Both the position numbers and the translations under genes were made by a program. Below the pieces are notes generated by a model. That model saw nothing but the letters and a program-made list of their open reading frames with translations. It did not search any database and was not told the origin of the DNA. Positions 1 to 4,879 of a stretch of 6,229 nt of DNA are shown here, in pieces. Each line of letters opens with the position of its first letter. Positions within the stretch are counted from its first letter, which is position 1. This stretch comes from an uncultured Oscillibacter sp. (GTDB lineage: Bacteria; Bacillota_A; Clostridia; Oscillospirales; Oscillospiraceae), in NCBI GenBank assembly GCA_948902155.1, contig CAQVQZ010000127.1, positions 1 through 6,229 of the forward strand, read 5' to 3'.

Positions 1-392
1 CCGTGCACGGTCCAAAAGAGAAAAAGACGGTTGGTTAAAACGGGGGGTACGGGGGACGTGGGGCGCGATATGGTGCGGGGTAAGATAGGAAGTATTTGTT
101 CCCGCAGCGTGGTGCAGGCGGGGGTTTTGGTGTTTGTCGAATCGAGTTGCTTCTCTTTTCGCTGGCGCTACTCTGGTGTGAACTGAAAGGGAACGGGAAA
201 ACGGTAGGCGCAGCGCTTCCCCAACTGCCAGCGTAAGCGGCTGAGCGAGTTAGACGAAAGTCGATTCCCCGAGGTACAAAACCCCCGCTCTATCTGCGCC
301 GCGCGCTGGAGACATTCCTGGAACCGGAAGCACCTCTTGCGCGCCCCCGTAGAACCGCGTCCCCTTGTTTTTCTCTTTTGGACCGTGCACGG
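1..392. repeat. Foldback (MITE-like) element with 25-bp terminal inverted repeats
   Basis: Positions 1-25 and 368-392 are perfect inverted copies of each other. Each outer end is itself the 10-bp palindrome CCGTGCACGG. The inverted symmetry continues inside: GCGGGGGTTTTG at 118-129 matches the complement of 277-288, then after exactly 10 nt on both sides AATCGA (140-145) matches the complement of 261-266, and CGCTGGC (160-166) matches the complement of 227-233. A GNRA-type mini-hairpin (GAC-GAAA-GTC) lies at 253-262. No convincing gene lies inside: open frames here lack a ribosome binding site and recognisable protein sequence. The layout fits a non-autonomous foldback or MITE-like element, or a large structured RNA locus. 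The left end coincides with the window start, so the repeat may extend further and target-site duplications cannot be checked. The inverted repeat is certain; the mobile nature is inferred. Confidence 0.7.
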
Positions 393-434
393 CCCGTTTT
401 CTCTTTTTATTCGGGAATAAAAAGAGAAAATGGG
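393..434. repeat. Perfect AT-rich hairpin next to the foldback element
   Basis: Positions 397-412 (TTTTCTCTTTTTATTC) and 415-430 are perfect inverted copies separated by only GG. Outer bases 393-396 and 431-434 extend the stem to about 20 bp with one G-T pair. The arm repeats the TTTTCTCTTTT word found in the adjacent terminal repeat (368-379). It could form a hairpin in the 3' end of an rpe read-through transcript. There is no clean U-tract after it on either strand, so a terminator role is uncertain. Confidence 0.75.
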
Positions 435-474
435 GGGTGCAGTGGACCAGCCACCATCGTGGCTGAATCCCCCC
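432..474. other. GC-rich nested hairpin in rpe 3' region
   Basis: A run of G at 432-437 faces a run of C at 469-474, enclosing a 6-bp stem AGCCAC (449-454) / GTGGCT (459-464) with the four-base loop CATC. It lies between the AT-rich hairpin and the hairpin at the end of rpe, giving three stem-loops in a row across 393-520. It probably belongs to the rpe transcript's 3' region or to an intergenic repeat. No gene is visible here. Confidence 0.5.
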
Positions 475-499
475 GCCTTTGATGAAGGGCGAAATTCCC

Positions 500-519
500 C
501 TCCCCCCATTCGGGGGGAG
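500..519 (-). terminator. Putative rpe terminator hairpin
   Basis: An 8-bp perfect stem (500-507 CTCCCCCC / 512-519 GGGGGGAG) with a four-base loop begins four bases after the rpe stop codon, read on the minus strand. GAAAT (491-495) and ATTTC (521-525) can extend the stem after an internal loop, which would include part of the stop codon. No U-tract follows on the minus strand, so it may act as a 3'-end stabiliser or an imperfect terminator rather than a classic intrinsic one. Confidence 0.5.
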
Positions 520-523
520 CATT

Positions 524-1171
524 TCACTCCCCGCGGAGCTCCGCGATTCTTGCCGGAATGTCGGCAGCCTTATAGACCGCACTCCCTGCCACAAGCACAT
601 TCGCCCCGGCGTCGATGCAGGTCCGGCAGGTGTCCGGCGCTACGCCGCCGTCCACTTCCAGCTCACAGGCGGGATTCTTCTCGTTGATCAGCTTCCGCAG
701 AGCGGATACCTTCGGCATCATGTCCTCCATGAAGGACTGCCCGCCAAAGCCCGGCTCCACCGTCATCACCAGAATCAGCTCTACCTTCTCCAGGAAGGGC
801 AGCGCCGCCTCGGCGGGGGTCTTGGGCTTCAGGACGACGCCCGCCCGCTTCCCCTTGGCGTGGATCTTGTCAATGGCGGCGTGGATGTTCTCCTCGCTGT
901 CCGCCTCCACATGGACCGTCACCAGGTCCGCCCCCGCGTCGCAGAACTGCTCCACATAGCGGACCGGCTGGACGATCATCAGGTGTACGTCCAGCGGCAA
1001 AGTCGTGGTGGGCCGGATGGATTTTACCACCGGAATGCCGATGGAGATGTTGGGGACAAACACGCCGTCCATCACGTCCACATGGACGTAGTCGGCGTCG
1101 GAAATGCGCTGGATATCCCGCTCCAGATTCGCGAAATCGGCGGAGAGGATGGAAGGTGCGATTTTAATCAT
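524..1171 (-). CDS. rpe: Ribulose-phosphate 3-epimerase
   Basis: Cytosolic TIM-barrel enzyme that interconverts ribulose 5-phosphate and xylulose 5-phosphate in the pentose phosphate pathway. The 215-residue product has the full family length. It shows the N-terminal APSILSADF signature (residues 5-13), the metal-binding HVDVMDG (30-36) and DVHLM (61-65), the MTVEPGFGGQ phosphate-loop region (136-145), EVDGG (172-176) with the catalytic Asp 174, and VAGSAVY (194-200) near the C-terminus. The ATG at 1171 is chosen because MIKIAPSIL is the normal family start and AGAGGGG lies just upstream. The open frame continues upstream, but that extension is low-complexity and unlike the family. The gene stands alone on the minus strand, divergent from the thioredoxin genes, with a long structured leader (see 1271-1372). 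In many Firmicutes rpe follows rsgA; that partner is absent here. Confidence 0.97.
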   Translation of the reverse strand: MIKIAPSILSADFANLERDIQRISDADYVHVDVMDGVFVPNISIGIPVVKSIRPTTTLPLDVHLMIVQPVRYVEQFCDAGADLVTVHVEADSEENIHAAIDKIHAKGKRAGVVLKPKTPAEAALPFLEKVELILVMTVEPGFGGQSFMEDMMPKVSALRKLINEKNPACELEVDGGVAPDTCRTCIDAGANVLVAGSAVYKAADIPARIAELRGE

Positions 1172-1188
1172 GAAAAGCCCCTCTTTTC
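1172..1188 (-). promoter_or_regulatory. rpe ribosome binding site presented in a hairpin loop
   Basis: On the minus strand GAAAAG (1183-1188) and CTTTTC (1172-1177) form a 6-bp stem whose five-base loop AGGGG (1178-1182) is the Shine-Dalgarno core. The stem abuts the ATG. The ribosome binding site would be displayed in the loop, so translation could depend on local folding. The sequence is plain; the regulatory effect is inferred. Confidence 0.55.
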
Positions 1189-1270
1189 TGCTGGTATGGC
1201 GGCGGTTCCGCCGGGACGGGGGTCCCAAGCCCGGTGACGGTCCGGCCCGGAGGCGCATAGGATAGCCCAA

Positions 1271-1372
1271 GCGGCCGAGACGCCCCCAACTCCGCGCAGC
1301 GTCCGCCCCTGGGTCCGGCGCCGCCGCTTTTTTGAATATAGGGAGCCGGCCGTCCCTGGCGGTCCGGCTCCC
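1271..1372 (-). other. Highly structured rpe 5' leader
   Basis: This gene-free stretch holds strong nested pairings. A 9-bp stem GGGAGCCGG (1341-1349) / CCGGCTCCC (1364-1372) would sit at the very 5' end of the rpe transcript if the candidate promoter at 1377-1405 is used. Further in, GCGGC (1271-1275) pairs with GCCGC (1323-1327) and GACGC (1279-1283) with GCGTC (1299-1303). On the plus strand the latter structure is followed by six T residues (1328-1333) and so resembles a plus-strand terminator, although no plus-strand gene precedes it. I do not recognise a known riboswitch; TPP-type motifs were looked for and not seen. The leader would be about 200 nt long. Confidence 0.45.
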
Positions 1373-1376
1373 CCCT

Positions 1377-1405
1377 AGTGTAGCAGACTCCCACCCCAAA
1401 AGCAA
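1377..1405 (-). promoter_or_regulatory. Candidate rpe promoter
   Basis: Read on the minus strand: -35 TTGCTT (1400-1405), a 17-bp spacer, and -10 TACACT (1377-1382) preceded by TGC, an extended -10. Transcription would begin near 1370, immediately before the 1341-1372 hairpin. The -35 match is poor (3 of 6), which the extended -10 may offset. Confidence 0.45.
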
Positions 1406-1462
1406 CCGAAAGCGGCGCCGGGGCGGGATATTTTTCTGTCCGGCCTGCCAGATGCAAAAATT

Positions 1463-1476
1463 GTTGCAATTGCAAC
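1463..1476. promoter_or_regulatory. Perfect 14-bp palindrome, candidate operator
   Basis: GTTGCAATTGCAAC is a perfect palindrome located between the divergent rpe and thioredoxin promoters. Its centre is about 42 bp upstream of the start expected from the TATACT -10 box, which lacks a good -35. That geometry matches a class II activator site overlapping the -35, although a repressor is also possible. The cognate regulator is not in the window. Confidence 0.5.
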
Positions 1477-1499
1477 TGTAAATTTCCGGCAATCTGGGG

Positions 1500-1529
1500 T
1501 ATACTAGAAACCAAAGAAGCAAAAGGAGG
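1500..1529 (+). promoter_or_regulatory. -10 box and RBS for the thioredoxin operon
   Basis: TATACT (1500-1505) is a good -10 box. The 17-bp-spaced -35 position (1477-1482, TGTAAA) is poor. A strong ribosome binding site AGGAGG (1524-1529) lies 7 nt before the GTG start at 1537. The leader is only about 25 nt. Confidence 0.55.
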
Positions 1530-1536
1530 CGCTGAA

Positions 1537-2361
1537 GTGGCGTATGATGTCGTAATTATCGGCGGCGGCCCGGCGGGGCTGTCGGCGGCGCTGAACGTCC
1601 GGGCCAGAGGCCGGACGGCCCTGGTAGTCTCCAATCCCCCGGAGGAAAGCCCCCTCTGGCGGGCGAAGCGGATCGACAACTGCCTGGGGCTTCCGGGCCT
1701 CAGCGGGCCGGAGCTGCTGACGGCGCTCCGTGACCATGCGGCCTCCGCCGGCGCGGAGTTTCTGGAGGGCAAAGCCCTCAGCGCCCTGCGCTCGGGGGAG
1801 CAGTGGTATGTGGGCGTCGGGAGCGAGATGGTGCAGGGCGGCGCGGTGGTCCTGGCGGCGGGGGCGGTCCCCCGTGGAAAGAAGTTCCCCGGCGAGGAGG
1901 AGCTTCTGGGCCGGGGCGTGAGCTACTGCGCTACCTGCGACGGCATGCTCTACCGGGGCCGCAAGGTAGCGGTGCTGGGCTACGCGGTTTCCGCCAGGAA
2001 AGAGGCGGCGTTTTTGGAGGGCATCGGGTGCCGGGTCGCCTATTTTGACAAGCCGAAGGACTGCGCCATCCAGGGTACGGAAAAAGTGGAGTCCGTGATC
2101 TGCGACGGCGTGACGGAGGACGTGGAAGGCGTGTTTCTTCTGCGGCCCGCCATGGCCCCCGGCGAGATGTTCCCCGGCCTGGTGATGGAGAACGGCTATG
2201 TGGCGGTGGACCGGCAGATGGCGACGAATCTCCCCGGAGTGTTCGCCGCTGGAGACTGCGTAGGCGGTCCCCTTCAGGTGTCGAAAGCCATCGGCGAAGG
2301 ACAGATTGCAGGGCAGAGAGCCGCTTCTTTTCTTGTAAGAAAAGAAGCAAAAGAACTTTAA
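1537..2361 (+). CDS. Thioredoxin reductase-like FAD flavoprotein lacking NADPH motifs
   Basis: Product of 274 residues, homologous to low-molecular-weight thioredoxin reductase, which passes electrons through FAD and a redox-active disulfide to thioredoxin. Visible are the FAD-binding GGGPAG (9-14), the active-site CATCDG (Cys131, Cys134), and the second FAD motif with GVFAAGDC (234-241). The pyridine-nucleotide domain is degenerate: where TrxB has GGGxxA there is GYAVSA (148-153), and where it has HRRDxxR there is FDKPKDC (170-176). About 50 residues are missing between there and the second FAD motif, against a usual length near 305-320. This resembles pyridine-nucleotide-independent relatives such as the clostridial ferredoxin-linked FFTR group or related DDOR-type enzymes; that placement is inferred. 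The GTG start is set by a strong RBS. Thioredoxin lies 81 bp downstream. The last residues (RKEAKEL) are encoded by a hairpin repeat. Confidence is high for the family, moderate for donor loss. Confidence 0.88.
   Translation: MAYDVVIIGGGPAGLSAALNVRARGRTALVVSNPPEESPLWRAKRIDNCLGLPGLSGPELLTALRDHAASAGAEFLEGKALSALRSGEQWYVGVGSEMVQGGAVVLAAGAVPRGKKFPGEEELLGRGVSYCATCDGMLYRGRKVAVLGYAVSARKEAAFLEGIGCRVAYFDKPKDCAIQGTEKVESVICDGVTEDVEGVFLLRPAMAPGEMFPGLVMENGYVAVDRQMATNLPGVFAAGDCVGGPLQVSKAIGEGQIAGQRAASFLVRKEAKEL
2323..2348 (+). repeat. Perfect 12-bp hairpin inside the flavoprotein 3' end
   Basis: GCTTCTTTTCTT (2323-2334) and AAGAAAAGAAGC (2337-2348) are perfect inverted copies with a 2-nt spacer, encoding the C-terminal residues around SFLVRKEA. 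AT-rich composition contrasts with the gene body. The following word AAAGAAGCAAAAG (2341-2353) also occurs at 1513-1525 in the leader of the same gene. It may stabilise or attenuate the message between the two cistrons, or be an inserted intergenic repeat that became coding. Confidence 0.75.
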
Positions 2362-2442
2362 CGCGCTATGGGGCCCGGTGTGTACGGCAGTCTCTGCGAC
2401 GGCAACCGGGTCTGGGATGAATAAAAACGAAGGAGAATGGAT
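2362..2442 (+). promoter_or_regulatory. Structured gap and RBS upstream of trxA
   Basis: CCCGGT (2374-2379) pairs with ACCGGG (2405-2410), enclosing GCAG (2387-2390) / CTGC (2394-2397). AAGGAG (2430-2435) is the ribosome binding site; it is 1 nt from the ATG at 2437 but 7 nt from the ATG at 2443, which decides the start in favour of 2443. No promoter was identified, so trxA is probably co-transcribed with the flavoprotein gene. Confidence 0.5.
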
Positions 2443-2760
2443 ATGGCTTTGAAGCATTTGAAGACGGAAGAGTTTGACGCGGCGGTGGAAGCGGCCCCTG
2501 TGGCCATGGTGGATTTTTGGGCGGCCTGGTGCGGCCCCTGCCGGATGCTGGGCCCGGTGATGGAGGACCTGGCGGTCCGCTACGAGGGCAAGGCCCTGGT
2601 GGCCAAGGTGGACGTGGACGAGGAACCGGAACTGGCCCGGCGCTTCGGGGTGATGAACATCCCCACAGTGGTGTTTTTGAAGCAGGGCCGGGAGTTCGAC
2701 CGGAAGGTGGGAGCTTTCCCGCCGGAGATGTATATGGAGGTTTTGGACAAGGCGCTGTAA
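2443..2760 (+). CDS. trxA: Thioredoxin
   Basis: Cytosolic dithiol-disulfide carrier of 105 residues, the normal length. The active site is WCGPC (29-33, Cys30 and Cys33). The buried acid Asp24 sits in VDFWA, and the cis-proline Pro74 in NIPT (72-75) completes the fold signature. The LKQGREFDRKVGAFPPE stretch (79-95) matches the usual C-terminal beta-hairpin and helix. A start at 2437 would add two residues (MD), but spacing from AAGGAG favours 2443. It lies directly behind the thioredoxin reductase-like gene on the same strand and is the obvious electron acceptor for it. The classic WCGPC makes it a general thioredoxin rather than a specialised redoxin. Confidence 0.97.
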   Translation: MALKHLKTEEFDAAVEAAPVAMVDFWAAWCGPCRMLGPVMEDLAVRYEGKALVAKVDVDEEPELARRFGVMNIPTVVFLKQGREFDRKVGAFPPEMYMEVLDKAL

Positions 2761-2953
2761 ACCGCCGGGTCCGGGAAAAGGAGCGCTTCAATTGAGTTAA
2801 AAAAAGCCACCTTTTGAAAAAAGGGGGGGCACACCCCGGGACCCCGCAAAATCCGCAGATTTTGTGGGGAGAGGAGGAAGGAATGGAGCGGGTGGAGTCG
2901 TCGCCCTTCGGGCGGCGACGGAACGGAGCGGAATTTTTTCCGACGACGTGGTG

Positions 2954-3021
2954 GGGGATTGTTCTCCAGACGATTGTTCTATACCAAGCCTGCAATTGAA
3001 CAACTCTGGAGAACAATCCCC
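2954..3021. repeat. Perfect 17-bp inverted repeat with inner stem
   Basis: GGGGATTGTTCTCCAGA (2954-2970) is perfectly complementary to 3005-3021, with three more pairs outside a one-base bulge. Inside the loop TTGTTC (2974-2979) pairs with GAACAA (2998-3003). TTGTTC and GAACAA also occur in the outer arms, so the inner stem partly duplicates the outer one. It is the longest perfect stem in this gap. Confidence 0.75.
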
Positions 3022-3038
3022 ACCCGCCTCCGGTGGGA

Positions 3039-3070
3039 GCCCCTTTCCAAAGGGGCCTTTTTCTTTTTTT
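3039..3070 (+). terminator. Intrinsic terminator of the thioredoxin operon
   Basis: An 8-bp stem GCCCCTTT (3039-3046) / AAAGGGGC (3049-3056) with a 2-nt loop is followed by T5-C-T7 (3058-3070). It is the only strong plus-strand terminator between trxA and birA and ends about 50 bp before the birA -35 box, separating the two transcription units. Confidence 0.8.
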
Positions 3071-3116
3071 GCCCTGGCCCAACGACATTCCGGAACACCC
3101 AAGCACTCTTTCCATA

Positions 3117-3145
3117 TTTACAGCCGCGGGAAAATGTGCTAAACT
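3117..3145 (+). promoter_or_regulatory. birA promoter
   Basis: TTTACA (3117-3122), a 17-bp spacer and TAAACT (3140-3145) with an upstream TGC (3137-3139, extended -10). This is the best sigma-A-type promoter in the window. It sits directly after the terminator at 3039-3070, giving a leader of about 67 nt before the birA ATG. Confidence 0.75.
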
Positions 3146-3155
3146 GATTCCGCTT

Positions 3156-3202
3156 AGGGCTTGTTGGAATACGGACGTTTTGCCGCAGTTCAAACAGGCC
3201 CT
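3156..3202 (+). promoter_or_regulatory. Inverted repeat in the birA leader
   Basis: AGGGCTTGTTGGAA (3156-3169) and TTCAAACAGGCCCT (3189-3202) are inverted copies at 12 of 14 positions with a 19-nt spacer. In RNA the outer ten positions pair fully, counting one G-U, and the stem ends 4 nt before the AGGAGG ribosome binding site (3207-3212). As DNA it lies just after the transcription start, where an autoregulatory operator would sit, but the half-sites and spacing do not clearly match the usual BirA operator. Confidence 0.4.
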
Positions 3203-3218
3203 CATAAGGAGGGATGGC

Positions 3219-4226
3219 ATGAGCAGCCGGGAAGAGGTATTGACGCTGCTGCGGCGGGAGGACGCGTTTCTCTCGGGCCAGGAGCTGAGCCGCCGCTTGG
3301 GCTTGAGCCGCGCCGCGGTCTGGAAGGCGGTGGACGCCCTGCGGCGGGAGGGCTATGAGATCGAGGCCAGGACCGGCCTGGGCTACCGTCTCGCCGCCGC
3401 GCCGGATGCCCTGACGGCGGCGGAGATCCGGAGCTTTTTGGGAGAGACGGCCATCATCGGCCGGGAGCTCCGCTGCCTCGACGAGCTGGATTCCACCAAC
3501 AACCGCGCCAAGATTCTGGCCCAATCCGGAGCCCCCGACGGCACGGCGGTGACCGCCGACAGCCAGACGGCGGGCCGGGGTCGGATGGACCGCTCCTTTC
3601 AGTCCCCCAAGGGCCGGGGCATCTATTTGTCGGTGCTGCTGCGCCCGGCGCTGCCGCCGGAGCGCCTGCTGCCGGTGACGGCTCTGGCGGGCGTGGCGGT
3701 CTGCGGGGCCGTGGAGCGGGTCTGCGGCGTCCGTCCGGGACTGAAATGGCCCAACGACCCGGTGCTGAACGGGAAAAAGCTCTGCGGCATCCTGACGGAG
3801 ATGTCCCTGGAGGCGGAGACGGGGCGGCTTCAGTCCCTGGTGTTGGGCATCGGCATCAACGTGGGCCAGCGGGCGGAGGATTTCTCCCCGGAGGTCCGGG
3901 AAATCGCCACATCGCTGCTCCAGGCTCTGGGAAAGCCGGTGTCCCGGCCCCGCCTGACGGCGGCGTTGCTGGAGGAGCTGGACCGGATCTATGCCGCCCT
4001 GCTGGCGGGGGACCTGTCGGCCTATCTCGCGGCCTACCGCCGGGATTGCGTAAACCTGGGGAAAACGGTGCAGCTCATCCCCTTCGGCGGCGGAGAGCGG
4101 GAGACCGCCCAGGCGGTGGACATCGACGAAGAGTTCAGCCTGGTGGTCCGGGACGCGGCGGGGAAGGAGCGGGCAGTCCGCTCCGGCGAAGTCTCCGTCC
4201 GGGGCCTGTGGGGCTACACTGAGTGA
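3219..4226 (+). CDS. birA: Bifunctional biotin-[acetyl-CoA-carboxylase] ligase / biotin repressor
   Basis: Activates biotin as biotinyl-AMP and attaches it to a lysine of biotin-carrier proteins. The 335-residue product carries an N-terminal winged helix-turn-helix (about 1-60; LSRRLGLSRAAVWKAVDALRREGYEIEARTGLGYRL region), so it is also expected to repress biotin genes. The catalytic domain shows DSTNN (91-95), the biotin-binding loop GRGRMDR (119-125), KWPNDP (176-181), GKKLCGIL (185-192) and GIGINV, followed by a C-terminal SH3-like domain. The ATG at 3219 is chosen from AGGAGG 6 nt upstream and alignment with the wHTH start; the in-frame extension back to 3033 runs through the terminator and promoter and is not real. 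It has its own promoter and no biotin synthesis gene next to it. Confidence 0.96.
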   Translation: MSSREEVLTLLRREDAFLSGQELSRRLGLSRAAVWKAVDALRREGYEIEARTGLGYRLAAAPDALTAAEIRSFLGETAIIGRELRCLDELDSTNNRAKILAQSGAPDGTAVTADSQTAGRGRMDRSFQSPKGRGIYLSVLLRPALPPERLLPVTALAGVAVCGAVERVCGVRPGLKWPNDPVLNGKKLCGILTEMSLEAETGRLQSLVLGIGINVGQRAEDFSPEVREIATSLLQALGKPVSRPRLTAALLEELDRIYAALLAGDLSAYLAAYRRDCVNLGKTVQLIPFGGGERETAQAVDIDEEFSLVVRDAAGKERAVRSGEVSVRGLWGYTE

Positions 4227-4233
4227 AAAATGT

Positions 4234-4301
4234 GGAATTAGGAATGAGGAATTAGGAATTGCTCCCAATCCCCCAAAATTCCTAATCCCTAATTCCTAAT
4301 T
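4234..4301. repeat. Inverted heptamer-repeat hairpin upstream of the chrA pair
   Basis: The left arm is a 7-nt tandem repeat: GGAATTA, GGAATGA, GGAATTA, GGAATTG (4234-4261). The right arm is the inverse: AATTCCT, AATCCCT, AATTCCT, AATT (4277-4301). Positions 4236-4260 and 4277-4301 are inverted copies at 23 of 25 positions around a 16-nt loop (4261-4276). It fills nearly all of the gap between birA and the first chrA. No clear promoter is seen in it, so the chrA genes either use a cryptic promoter or rely on birA read-through. Confidence 0.85.
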
Positions 4302-4318
4302 GATAGAAGGGTGTTTTT

Positions 4319-4879
4319 ATGGAAGAAAAGAGCACATTCAAAAACCTCTGGGTCCTGTTCTGGACCTTCGCGAAAATGGGGGTCATGACCTTCGGCGGCG
4401 GCATGGCCATGCTGCCCATCCTCCAGCGGGAAGTGGTGGACAACAAGCACTGGGCCACCGAGGAGGAACTGACGGATTACTACGCCATCGGACAGTGTAC
4501 GCCGGGTATCATCGCCGTCAACACCGCTACCTTCATCGGCCAGAAGTACGGCGGCGTGGCGGGAGGCATCGTGGCGACGCTGGGGGTGGTCTTCCCCTCC
4601 CTGATCATCATCTCCCTGCTGGCGGGCCTGATTTCCAACTTCGCCGGTCTGGCCTGGGTGAAGAACGCCTTCGCGGGCATCCAGGTCTGCGTCTGCGTGC
4701 TGATTTTCAACGCGGTGGCCAAGCTGCTGAAAAAGTCCGTGGTGGATGCGCGGACGGCGGTGATTTTCGTGGTGGTCCTCCTGGGCGGGCTGTTTTTGAA
4801 GCTCTCCCCGGTCTGGTTCGTCATCGGCGCGGCCCTGGCGGGCATCATTCTGAAGAACCTGGAGGCGAAGCGGACATGA
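4319..4879 (+). CDS. chrA: Chromate transporter family (ChrA) half-size protein, first subunit
   Basis: Integral membrane protein of 186 residues with a single chromate-transport domain (CHR family). Signature segments are FGGGMAMLP (25-33) and QCTPGIIAVNTATFIG (59-74). Hydrophobic stretches follow at about 84-106, 117-134, 147-161 and 164-178, with a basic C-terminus (KNLEAKRT). Full-length ChrA has two such domains; short versions are encoded as adjacent pairs that work together, and here the second half overlaps the stop codon. The ATG at 4319 follows AGAAGGG at suitable spacing. The known activity of the family is chromate efflux coupled to ion movement, but the natural substrate of half-size pairs in gut anaerobes is not established, so the substrate here is uncertain. 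Confidence 0.92.
   Translation: MEEKSTFKNLWVLFWTFAKMGVMTFGGGMAMLPILQREVVDNKHWATEEELTDYYAIGQCTPGIIAVNTATFIGQKYGGVAGGIVATLGVVFPSLIIISLLAGLISNFAGLAWVKNAFAGIQVCVCVLIFNAVAKLLKKSVVDARTAVIFVVVLLGGLFLKLSPVWFVIGAALAGIILKNLEAKRT

Larger units (their letters stand above)
2799..3070. repeat. Hairpin-rich intergenic region between trxA and birA
   Basis: This 458-bp gap (2761-3218) has no credible gene but contains successive stem-loops: 2806-2830 (CCTTTT/AAAAGG core, flanked by seven A at 2799-2805, so terminator-like on the minus strand); 2842-2853/2858-2869 (12 bp with one G-T pair); 2897-2905/2911-2919 (9 bp with a CTTCG loop); 2954-3021; and 3039-3056. The two ends resemble each other in inverted orientation (A7-G then CC..CTTT..GAAA..GGGG), so the block may be a repetitive element with imperfect terminal repeats. 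Alternatively it is simply the long 3' untranslated region of the thioredoxin operon. Confidence 0.5.

Noticed and set aside
1..392. tRNA or known structural RNA (RNase P, 6S, SRP) in the foldback element
   Set aside because: No tRNA T-loop with matching arms and none of the conserved core motifs of those RNAs were found by eye.
168..600. Two overlapping minus-strand open frames of 116-119 codons across the foldback element
   Set aside because: No ribosome binding site, composition driven by the inverted repeats, and no recognisable protein features; they also run into the rpe 3' end.
1190..1372. TPP or other named riboswitch before rpe
   Set aside because: The conserved CUGAGA-type core expected for TPP is absent, and no other class was recognisable.
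1172..1522. In-frame upstream extension of rpe adding 117 residues
   Set aside because: The extension is low-complexity Arg/Pro/Gly sequence encoded by the structured leader; family alignment and the RBS place the start at 1171.
3033..3218. N-terminal extension of birA from an ATG at 3033
   Set aside because: It would translate through the terminator at 3039-3070 and the birA promoter; the ATG at 3219 has the RBS and starts at the expected winged-helix residue.
2979..4268. Long minus-strand open frame (429 codons) opposite birA
   Set aside because: Antisense shadow of a high-GC gene; birA has full-length catalytic motifs, a promoter and an RBS on the plus strand.
4234..4301. CRISPR array as an explanation of the repeats beside the chrA genes
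   Set aside because: Units are 7 nt, contiguous without spacers, and arranged as inverted arms; no cas genes are present. The same applies to 5489-5600.
4300..4875. Upstream extension of the second chrA gene in its own frame
   Set aside because: It overlaps the first chrA gene in another frame and is Gly/Arg-rich nonsense; the ATG at 4876 gives a proper CHR domain start.
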